From Turritopsis dohrnii (taxonomy: Eukaryota > Cnidaria > Hydrozoa > Anthoathecata > Oceaniidae), in NCBI GenBank assembly GCA_027922465.2, contig BQMF02000096.1, positions 62,001-126,000 on the forward strand: 64,000 bases of DNA, read 5' to 3'. How positions within the stretch are numbered: the first letter of the stretch is position 1; every line of letters starts with the position of its first letter. The notes under the pieces are model-generated. The model worked only from the letters and a program-made list of their open reading frames with translations. It ran no database searches and was not told the DNA's origin. A program made the translations under genes and the position numbers. Shown in pieces: positions 1 to 11,800 of the stretch.

Positions 1-589
1 AATAAATGTAAAAGATGTAATAGATGTATTTTATTGTCATTTTGCAATTTCGTTTCGATGTCGCGAACTAACGTTGTTTCGTTGTTTTCAACCATTAAAT
101 GGCCGTCATCCAACAACGGAAAGCGACGTCGAATCGACGTTAATCTAACTGGATACGTTTTTCCTCCTCTTTGTATTTACAGTCCTATAGCCATCTTATT
201 AACTGTTAATTCACTTTAATGCTGACGCTGTCAATTTGATGAAAGTCATTATTGTTCACATTTAGACAGATCCGGAAAAAACTTATTGAATTCGGATTAA
301 ACACAATTAATAAAAATATCTATTTTGAGCAGGGTGTAAGTATATGACATCACGTCAACGTGTAAACGTGATGCGATAGCTAATTTGAACTTCAATCTAG
401 CAACAACAACACAAACAATACTATATCCACCTTCGAAATTGGTAACAAAGAAAGAGACGTCGTGGGTTCAATTCCCATGTGAATCATTATCTTTGAGATG
501 ATTGGATTGTCCACCATTGTGTTTGGATGACTGTCCACTTGATTAGAAATTGAAAATCAAACTGAAAACAAATTAACGAGAGTTGTTTC

Positions 590-678
590 TTCAAGGGACC
601 GAGAAAAACATCTCAAAGGGGTGAGAAAACACGTCTCAAGGGACCGCAAATAAACGTCTCAAGGGACCGAGAATAAAC
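590..678. repeat. Short imperfect tandem repeat (about 30 bp x 3)
   Basis: Repeats of CTCAAGGGACCG followed by AA(T)AAACG-type spacer. The rest of 1-1000 shows no gene; a GGTTCAATTCCC box-B-like motif at about 467-478 may be a SINE scrap. Confidence 0.5.
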
Positions 679-1039
679 GCGAAGGTCATGAGTAGTTGAG
701 ATTTTTTAAGAAAATATCCAATTAATTTTTATAAATTTTATATTGATGGAATCCTTATTTTTTGGTCTTTCTCGCGATGTAATTTTTGTAGGAAATGGAA
801 AGGTAGAAGAAGAGAAAATCGAAAAATAAGTATGGAAAAACTCATTAAGTTTTTAACGATCAATTAAAACAAAAGTTAACGGCCGATCTTTATTGTTTAA
901 AGGTGCAAAATCTTTTATGCCGTTATGTGACATCTGAGACTCTCAATTAAAGTAATTGCTCACTTAAAACTTTTTTAAACGCGCGTAACATTGGCTTTGT
1001 TAAAGTGAAAGCGATAAAAAATTGTTACATTGATTACTG

Positions 1040-1990
1040 TTTAAAATACCCGTGGTTTCTCCTCCTCCTCCTACTACTACTCCAAGTTATGAACGTTTTT
1101 GTGCAGCGTTTACATGACATCGTTGCCGAATTCGCAAATTTGGTCAAATTCGGACTTCCAGTAGGCCAATTTTCATTAAATTTTACACAGAGCACAATTG
1201 AAAGGTGCTGATTTCGAATTTGACAATGATTTTGCCAGCTTTGGGCAATTTAGGCCAAATTTGGACCAAATTTCGAAAGTTCTTCAATTTTCATAAAAAT
1301 TTGCACGAATCACATTTGAAACGTGCTGATTTCGAATTTGACAATGATTTTGCCAAGTTTGACTAAAATTGGGCAATTTAGGTCAAATTTGAACCTAACT
1401 TTGAAAATTCTTTAATTTTCATGAAATTTTTTACGGATCACATTTGAAAGGTGCTGATTTCGAATTTGACAATGATATCGCCAGGTTTGACTAAAATTGG
1501 ACAATTTAGGCCAAATTTGGACCAAATTTCGAAAATTCTTCAATTCTCATGAAATTTTGCACGGATCACAATTGAAAGGTGCTGGTTTAGAATTTGACAA
1601 TGATTTTGCCAGGTTTTACTAAAATTGGGCAATTTGGGCCAAATTTGTACCAAATTTCGAAAGTTCTTCAATTTTCATAAAAATTTGCACGGATCACATT
1701 TGAAAGATGTTGATTTCGAATTTGACAATGACTTTGGTCTGATTTGACTAAAATCTGACAATTTGGGTGAAATTTCAAAAGTTTTTCAATTTTCATGAAC
1801 CTTTGCACAGAGCACAATTGAATGGTGCTGATTTCAAATTTGACAGTCATTTTGTCTGATTTGACCAAAAATTTCGAAAGTTCTTTTAATATTCATAAAA
1901 ATTTGTACAAAGCACAAATGGAAGATGTTGATTTTGAATTTGCCAGTCATTTTGTTAGATTTGACCGTAATTTGGCAATTCGGCAAGTTT
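1040..1990 (+). repeat. 128-bp-period tandem repeat array with a unique leading module
   Basis: About seven diverged units with the anchor GGTGCTGATTTCGAATTTGAC recur at about 1204, 1322, 1450, 1579, 1705, 1824 and 1924. The array is preceded by a module beginning TTAAAATACCCGTGGTTTCT. The same module plus repeats occurs at 39437, and repeats without the module at 36525. Confidence 0.85.
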
Positions 1991-2818
1991 GTATTTTTGA
2001 AACCAGATATGTATCGTTGTGTTACGTCCTGAAGTCTTCAAGCCAAGCGGCTTCTTGTTTTTGTATTCGGAAACTGATGTTATTATTAAACATCTTAATT
2101 GATCGTTAAGAAATCAATGAATTTTTCCAAACTTATTTTTCGATTTTCTTTTCTTCTACTTTTCTATTTCTGAAAATTTTTGATGCCGAAATGTATATAA
2201 TAAACACTGTCGTAAACAATTCTCAGATTGCTTAAAAAACTTAGAGGAAAAACTTAAATCTTTCGAAACCTTTCATCTTGATTAAAGACAACAGGAAATT
2301 GCTAAGCTGATAATTGTAAATTCCGGATGCTTTCGGAATCTACAATTTAAAAATTACATCGGAGCTTGATAGGTACGACAAAAGATTTGAAAAAATTACC
2401 TAAAAAAAGTCGACATTATTTATTGGGGATTTTAGTTGGTAGCGAAGTTGTTTTTGCCTAAAAAAAAGGTAGAACGTAGATTCCTTTTTATTCTGTAATA
2501 CTATATGTCATATGTCACATGTCATAACATTCATTAGTGTCCTGAATATCCCGATTGCATGTTAAAGATGATTTCCCATCCTTCTTGAAAATACACCCTA
2601 AAGCTAACATTACATCATGAAGTTCCTAAAGAATTTTAGTAGCTAAACTCGTCTTCGAAAGACTTAAGTTCATTGTTTATATGCAGTGAATCTTCTCTAT
2701 CACTGTCTACAGTGTTAAGATTATTGCTAAAGAATTGTCTTAGTAGGTGCCTCTGCTTCGTACTAATCCAATCACTTTATGTCTTCAATCCTCACTTGTT
2801 CATATTTCATCCAGAATC

Positions 2819-2824
2819 TTTATT
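2819..2824 (-). promoter_or_regulatory. Polyadenylation signal of the KCNQ gene
   Basis: AATAAA on the minus strand, about 60 nt past the TAG stop of the KCNQ reading frame; the spacing suits a short 3' UTR. Confidence 0.55.
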
Positions 2825-2883
2825 TCATCAGACATTCACCATGCCTATCATGTCCTCAGCAACTTGCCTGCTTCAAACTCTTT

Positions 2884-5800
2884 CTAAATGTCTACATCTT
2901 TACTCGATTTCACGGTAATAGAGCGTTGATTCAGCAAACGCCTGATTAATTTATTGGTTTCTGCAGCTTCAAGCTTCAACAGTTCTATCTGGAACATCAA
3001 AAGAAGATAATTATAACATCATATCACAACTGGAGTAATAGTAAAGTCAATGGTGTATACTTAAAGTGCTCGATAGATTAAGTACCATGTTTCCTCTAAT
3101 AAACGCCGCACTTATAGCCAAACGTTAGTAATAAACGCCGCTCTCCAATAAACGCCGCATCCAAAAGTTGGACTTTTACGGTATTCAGAGCGAAAGTAAA
3201 AATTTTTTAGGGTGAAAACTACGCTTGAAGTTCTGGTAAAAAATTGCGTTGAAGGTCCTTTCGAGCTTAATATGTATATGTATATAGTCTTTGTTATAAC
3301 AAACTCGTTTAAGGTGATTTACTTTTACAGAGTTGGTTCAAAATACAAATATTTGGTAGTATTTTTAAAACCCAGTGGGCAAAATCGTCAAAAAATCACT
3401 GTGACGGAGAGCATTTTTAACGAAATTGTGGGTAGATTTCTATAGAAATGCACTCCATCGCAGAGATTTTTTAATAAATGTGCCGGCTGGGAAACGTATG
3501 ACAAGCAAACAAGTGTTCATATGACATATAGATATAAAAAAATATTGAAGAATCAATCACCTCTCTTCTCAAATGGGATATCTGTGTAGCATTTTCCCCA
3601 GCTTTCATGTCTAAAATATTACCATTTACTATTGGTAGTACAACCAGTACAGTGAAAGAAATTCAAAGGGGACAAAGTTTAAGTTAAGAGTCAGAAATTT
3701 CTTCAGACTTGTTTTCGAAGTTATAGACGAGTTAAATTCAGTCTATCACCTAGCTTAAGATTATATTAATTTCAAAATCAATCAACAGTATTTATTAACA
3801 TGGTTAAAAATGATTTCTGAAGAAATGATATCTTACTTGTAACTTGTAAGCAACCTTCAAACCTGAGGAAGAAAACAAAAAATGAAATATTAAAATAAAA
3901 AAACTATGAAAATAGATGTATGCCCACTTTAACACACAACAAAAATCAAAACCTAAATCAATGGGTTTTTATTTGATTGGTTGCCAAGAAACGACAAAAA
4001 TGGTTCTATAACCCGTAGTAACTGCCGTTTACGGCTTAGTTCGATCTGGATTTGAATCGGATTGAATCAAAATCAAATCGGATCTAAGTATAAACGATTT
4101 TCACCGACCACAAGAGCGGCTATAGTTTTTGCATTGCATGATCAATGTAGTCGATGTTCAATGGTAGGAAATGCCCATTCAAGAAGAGCTCGCACTAATT
4201 TTATAATACTTTAATTACAGGGGAAAATATTTAAATTATGAATTTTCTAATAAAACGTTTTTTATATGTTAATCTTCATTCTCTGCAGAACTGACAGACA
4301 CTCTAACGTTTAATTAGCTTCAAGTTTATCGCTTGACGATCTATTCGACATGTCTTTATCTGTCGCACAAGACGTTTATCGCTTGATGTTTTCACAACGC
4401 GACGTACATGAAACAGATTCGAATTTCTGTTTCTAGTCATCACACGTTCTTGAGATATCGCTATTATCCTGTCACTTAGACATGTTAGATGAAGACTGTG
4501 ATTATTATATAATTTTGACAATGTATAGGAACATTTTTGTTGTCGCAGGCTTATTTTTTACTGCAATATAATAATCAGAAGGAATAGTGATAAAATTCAC
4601 TGCGAAGGAGTGCATTTCTATAGAAATATACGCACTATTTCAATAAAAATGCTCTTCATCGCAGTGACTTTTTGATGATTTTGCTCTGAGAATTGTACAT
4701 ACTTTTCGCGAACATCACGTAGCTTGGCAAACATCTCCACCTGTGATGAAGCAAATTGATCAAGGACATCTCGTTCGTCGTAAGGTCGTCTTGCTTGCTG
4801 CAACAAAATTATTTGAATTATTTGAATACACTCTCAGAATTAAATGTGGGGGATCCGTTAGAAAATCTCTGCGAAAGAGTTCATTTCTATTGAAATATAC
4901 ACACAATTTCAATAAAATTGCTCTCCGTCGAAGTGACTGTTTGACGATTTTGCCCACTGCGAAGAGGGTTTTCCTTCCTTTTCAAATTTTCTATTCAAAC
5001 ACCGGCCCAGTGAGCAAATTTGTTGTAAAAAGAAAAATGCGAGGGAGTGCATTTCTAAAGAAATAAACAGTGTATCCGAGAAAAAAGTGGTCCCAACTTT
5101 CAAATGAGCAAATAAATTTTCATACCAATAGCTAGATACGTTTCCTATATTTCCAAAAGTGTAAAAATTTAGACAAAAAAAGGTAAATATTTGTTTTGAC
5201 CTAGAACACAAACGGTGTTTACGTTGTCTAAATTTGTTGTATTCATTCTGCAGGGAGAGTATTAAGTTTTCTCAACTTTGTTGGTTGTGTTCTAAGTTCA
5301 TTTCCACTGAACACGAAAAGACTCCTAAACATTTTTATCCAAACTATAAACAAATATGGTTGCTGTCGAGTCCAAATAATCAACTGAACAGGTTAAAAAA
5401 TTAACTGGCCAAAATCATAACACAATTTTTAAAAGTTCTTTCAGAACGGCGTTACTTTGAAAAGAAGGGATTTTGAGAAGCTACCCAAAAGCAGAACGTA
5501 GAGACAAACGGAACTATACAAAGTGGCTGAAAAGTATGGAGATATCTGCTAATTCTGAAGTCTAACGTTCTTTATAGTATTGTAGTCTTAGTTGTCTTAC
5601 TGTAGGTTATCGAACTCACTATAAGAAAAGAGATATGTGTGCTTGACATAAGGTTCACTCACTTCACTCCTTACATAAAAACAACAAGATAAATTTTTAA
5701 AAAACAAAATAAAATGGTAACATCACTATGAGAAAATCTCTTACAAACCCTCACATATTCAATCAATATTGTTAAAGAAATACTTACTCTGAATTTCTTC

Positions 5801-8800
5801 AGTGATGAAATGCACTTGAGCAGCCTTACAAAACGTAGTGCTATCTTTTCAGCCGGTGTAAGACTATATAAGAGAAATGTTTAGAACAAGATGAAGACGT
5901 TAAAGAGTAACTTTCTTATTTTCTTCATAGTTTCTCAATAAAGTTTATTATAAACCACCACATCACAATAATAAACGTTGTTGCTAAGGTAACCGGCTAC
6001 GAACTATCATAGTTATGGTGTGGGTTTACCAATAATCTTAAAAAGCTAGAAAGAATATAAAAAAAGTTTTTTCCTAAGCATTGTCTTTAAGAACAACGGA
6101 TTTATTTGTTTATTTATTTATTTAGTATTGTTTTACGTGGCTTGCCTCACTCAGTTGCTATTGCATCTGCTTTCCAGGAAGGGCCACGGCTTAGGCTGGA
6201 AGCTCCGAAGTATTTGACACTCTCATGAGTGACACATACCCAATCAAGGACCTGTGCTCTTCTGGATGACCTCCTGCAACGCCTGATGTATCATCTACCG
6301 AATTTCCCTCACATGGCATGGGCCGACCCGGCGCTAAGGTACATTCACTCGCTCATGATGAATCGCCGCCAAGGGGAATTGAACCCCGGTCTCTCGCATG
6401 AATTACGAGATATCAAAACATCAGACTGTTAAATGACGTTAAAAATAATTTGGCTACTGTTTCTTAAAACCTTTGACCTAACTTCTTCGTAATTTTGATT
6501 ACAATATCGTTCATTTTGATTCAGCCATGCAAAAAGCATGTATAGTAACGACTATTACACGTGGTATATGTATTGAAAGGAGTGCATTTTTATAGAAATA
6601 TACACATTTCGATACAAATGCCCTTCATTGCAGGGATCTTTAGCGGTTTTGCCCATTCAAGGTGACTTGGAAGGTTTGCTCTTAGGATTCTTAGGACTTG
6701 AGTTGGAAAAAGAAGAGAATCGTTAGAAGAATAGGATTTAATATTGAGCACTTTAAGAATTGGGTTCTAGGACAATTACACCGGAAAATTGCCCCCTACG
6801 TAAGTAGCCCTAGATTTAAAATTTTTAAGATTTAAAATTATGAAAGTCTTTTACTTAAAAACATATGGAAAATATTTTTAAGCTTCAAAAGTACAATGAA
6901 AATAAACAAAAAACACTTTTCATTAGGTTTCATTGAGGGTTAATATTGTTATAACAAACGTGTACTTCTTAGCTTAGATCTCAACTCACGTTTGTCTAGG
7001 ATACCATAATGCTTTGCCATTAAGAGATGCTTGCAAATCGTCCATTTCTAAAATGAAATTAAAAAGCTAAGAACTGGAAACATGAAATCGTGAATAGAAT
7101 CTCAATAATGTTTCATCTATATATTAATAGCCGATTCTTCGTTTGTTTGTTTGTCTGTCACGCAAAATGGTAGATTGAGTTGTGAGAGTGATTATTTCAT
7201 TTGATTTTTGTGTGAAACCATTGTATTGAGACCCTAATCGAATGCGACGTTCAGGGAAAATTATCTCGGTAACCAATAGGAATAACTGACGTTTTTTGGG
7301 GTCCGCGATACAGGCGATAGGGTGACGAAAAATTTGGGCCGAAGTTTTTTTGGGAAGATGGTAACACTTTCCATTTTCAGTATTATCAATATTACACAGC
7401 TACCATGTATCATACAACTACCATCATACTATGATTGCTTCCTATAGATGCTGGGATCTGCATAAGGGTTCCCCAATTCCATTAAGAGTAGTAGTTTTGT
7501 TCGTCAAACGCTTCTTTTTTTTCAATAGGGTAAGATGGAGTAAGATGGGATGGCGGGGCAAGTTGGATCATTAAGTCATTAAGTGTAGATAGGTTGCAGA
7601 TAGAGCCTTATTTTTAACATAACAACCGTCACTACCAAGTGGTCACCACTCGCCTACCATTTTGTTCCAATAAAAATATCGGTTTCTCAAGCCCTATATC
7701 TACATTTCAAGTTATAATGACCCGACTTACCGTGCCGACCCATCTTGCCCCATATTACCCTAAGATATTTTCAATGATCATATCTCTTGGCATTATCTTG
7801 TCACTAGAGATGGATATCACGCAGTACTACATGTACATATACCTTTTTCTCTTCTTTCAGCGAATACATTGTTATTTTTCGACATGGTAGACAGAATAGG
7901 TGCAAACGGAACACCAAACATATCAGTTCTTTGGTTTCTCTTGTGATACTTTTCTTCCCTTCCTTTTATGTGTGGCATCCAAGTGGCTTCGTAGTTATTA
8001 TCACCGGCGTATTTCCGCCAAAAAGACTGTTATACAAAGAATACAAAAATCAAAAGTGAACTTTAGCAACTACACTATCCACAGCTAGTACAGCAGACAT
8101 GGTTTAGAACTTTATATCGTTGCTATAGAAAAATGTCGCTGCGAAGGAGTGAATTTCTATAGAGATACACTCATCAATTCAATAGAAATGCACTTCACCG
8201 CATTGAATTTTTTAAAGTTTGACTATTCTTTGGATCCAGAAACTCTTGTAGGGCCAATAAAACCTGAAAACTAATGATACGTTTTGGATTGCAGTTTAGA
8301 TAATTTGCATGTGTTGCCATTATCCATTGCAAAGAATTTCTTAAAGTTAGCCAATATCTCCAGTGTCTCCAGCATCAAGGTATGTTGTTTTTACTTTACC
8401 TGTATTATAACTGCAGCCGGTCTTCTTCTTCTGTTTACGTGTTTCTCTTTCTGTTGCTCAGCAACTTGAAGGGCAAATCCAGAACCTATGATGCCCTAAA
8501 ACCAATCGAAGAGGAAACACGTACTTCATAATGAGAATCACCTTTAGGTCAAGTAAATGACCATTATCTATTATTAGATGACATTTATAGTTGCACACGT
8601 ATTATGAATAAACATTACTGTGATAAATTGAAAATTATTTAAAAAAAGCACTTTTACAAGTTTTCGGAAATTCTAAGGCAGAAGTTATATGCGACCTGAT
8701 TTTTGAGTGAGCACACAAAATAAAAAAATGGCTGACTGCTGTAGCAGTCTTGTGAACATTCAAATAAAGATCTCAACGTTATTTTGAGTATTTTTCCTAT

Positions 8801-11800
8801 AATTCCTGAAGTAATTATTAACTTAGACCTTTTTCTGAGGCGCTTAAAAGAAGTGGGTACTTAAAAATTTTAAAGAGAAAGAAAAAAAGAAAGCAAAAGA
8901 AAGATTTTAACAAAACTTTAGCCAGAATGAAGCATTTCTGTGTAAACAAATTTAAGAGAGTTTTAGAAAAAAATAATCATACTGCGGGCATAGCAAGAAA
9001 GCAGGTTCCAAACACAGCAAAACAGCATATCAATATTTTCCCAGATGTTGTTTTTGGGCTGATATCACCATATCCAATAGTTGTTAAAGAAATCTAAGAA
9101 TGAAAAAGAAACTCACCAACAAAGAAATTGGAGATAACAAAGAAAACAGACTTGGATTGAATAAAGGGTAGGAGACAAATGGATTGATTTTCGCTTTTGA
9201 CAAATTAGCTCCCTTTTAGCCCCCTACTACTCTGAACATTAGAAATTCAACCAGAAATTTTTGGAGCTTTCCATTGGTGGCTACAGAGTTGTGGGATCTA
9301 GTTCGACCTTCTGAGTTTGCATCTATCCTAGCACATCAATACTTAAATCATGTATATACGTCGATTATTAGGACTTGTGCTATTTCCTTTTGTTAGCCCA
9401 ATTTTGATTTTTGCTTGCTACAAAACCTTTTTATTACTGCCAGTCGAAACATGATTCCTAATTGTCTACTTCAAATGAAAGAGGTAGGTATTTGACTAGT
9501 TGACCTTATTAGGCTACGAATTGATGGCAAAATTGATAACATGTTTTTATAAAAAAATTGTTTCAAAAGATTTGACATTTTATCCTTAGAAAGTATAGAT
9601 GAAATTTTATACAAATTTATATTTTGCTATTAGCTACAACAGCTAGGATAATTCTGTTTTAGATTTGAAAGAAAGTCTAGTGATCACTAGAAATGAAACC
9701 TCACTTGATAAAAACTTCATCAGCTCCTTAATTCATTTAATCGTTTTGGACAAACTGGTTAGTAGTTTTTGAGGGAACAAATGGTTTGTCCTGAGGTTCT
9801 TATTGGCCAAAGTCCATTAAATAAATGACTGGTTCGGAATAATAAAGTGGTAAAAACACACTTTCAGATAGTCTCTATAGTAATGCAAGAGAATATCATT
9901 ATCATTCCTGTATGCTATGTATGAAACATTGCCTTGTCTACAATATCATCTAAATAGAATGGTTTATTGCTTGCTACTTAACAGTTAAATTATCAACTTT
10001 TTATCTACTAGTAATATAGGATAAATGCAGTAACTAACAATGAAAACTGTAATAACATACCACACCCCAATAAACAGTGTTGAACAAAATTATCAACTTT
10101 TTATCTACTAGTAATATAGGATGAATGCAGTAACTAACAATGAAAATTGTAGTAACATACCACACCCCAATAAACTGTGTTGAACAAAATTATCAACTTT
10201 TTATCTACTAGTAATATAGGATAAATGCAGTAACTAACAATGAAAATTGTAGTAACATACCACACCCCAATAAACAGTGTTGAACAAAATTATCAACTTT
10301 TTATCTACTAGTAATATAGGATAAATGCAGTAACTAACAATGAAAATTGTAGTACCATACCACACCCCAATAAACAGTGTTGAACAAATCATCATAAGTG
10401 TATTTCTCTCTTCCCTTCTTAGACTCCAACGCATAAACAAGGAAACTAACAAATGTGACCATTAGAAAGCCCATATACCAGCACGTTAGTAATTCCTAAA
10501 AACACAAAATATGGTGGATTTATTCTTATTACTTTTACCTGCTACTTTTAGGGTAATATGAGGTAAGATGGGTCGACAGGGTAACAGGCTTTTAACCGAG
10601 ATTGAAGAAAAGGTCTAGTAAATAAAATATCGCGTGCTAAAATAAAGCACGCGCGAAAATCTAGGCAAATTGCTCTTGTAAATCAATTTTGACGCGCGAG
10701 ATTTTTAAATTTTGCTATAAATACTCTCGTCGAAAATGAAAAAATTATGTTCGGCACCCTTACAAAGTTCCAAACTTCCTCTACCTACTTCCATAACGAA
10801 ATCAGCCGATTTGCTTATGCTAGGAAAGTAGGTGGAACCACTCCGAACAATAATAATGCAGAATCCTAGGGGTTCTGACTGACTTTCCTTTCGCCACTAC
10901 CCCCATTCCTCGAAGACGAAAAATTCGGTAATATACCACTAGTTTCAGTCAGATTGGTTTTCGTTTTTTATTCAAGATAATAACCGATAAGAACATTAAC
11001 AATTTTTTACGATAAACCACTATAAAAAAATAAAAAATGTAGCTTTATAAATATGGTTTAGTAATAGAAAAAAAGGTTGCGTAACCAAGAAGAGAAGAGA
11101 AAAACAAACATTGGAATGCTTTTTATTTGAATCAAAAAATATAGAATTAAATGTAATTGACGAGAGCGATTAATTGATCATCAAAATTGATCGCGTCTTA
11201 ATGAAAAGCCTGGTTGGTCATTATAATTTGAAGTGTAGATAGAGCCTTAGAAACTGATAATTTTATGAGAACAAAATGGTAGGCGAGTAGTGACCACTTG
11301 GTAAAAATATCGGTTTCTAAGGCTCTATCTACACTTCAAGTTATAATGAAACCGACTTACCCGCCGACCCATCTTGCCCCATATCACCCTAAATACACTT
11401 CAATGAAATAAAATGATCTACAAAATTTGTTAGTCAAAGTTTGATCTTCATTATGAAAAGCTTGGGAAAACATTTATCTAATGGTATAAAAATTGCAACG
11501 AAACAACAATCATTTAAAAAGTTACACTCATTTTCAAAGTCGGGCCTCTCCATAACTGAGACTTCTATTGTTATGATACGATGTGAAGACTGGAGCCAAA
11601 GTGGAGAGCAAGTTGGTAAATCATAATGACAGATGACTAGTTGCCAAAGATCTGTACCTTTCTGTGTCTTTTGAAAACCTTCCAGAATGCTCTAAACGCG
11701 CCCCGTTGTCTGTCGATACGAAGCACTCGAAGCAATTGCAGAAGATGAAGTAATCTAGAATAAAGTCGTCCCTGTTATTCCCAGTGAGAAAAATCGTCAA

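Noticed and set aside
4760..5066. Minus and plus ORFs over 4.7-5.2 kb
   Set aside because: Shadows of MITE A arms around KCNQ exon 12; only 4703-4797 fits the channel.
7118..7180. Helitron 5' end
   Set aside because: Only a loose resemblance (TCTATATATTAATAGCCG plus GTTTGTTTGTCTGTC); no matching 3' hairpin or second copy found.
9991..10388. CRISPR-like array
   Set aside because: Direct 100-bp tandem repeats without spacers in a eukaryotic intron.
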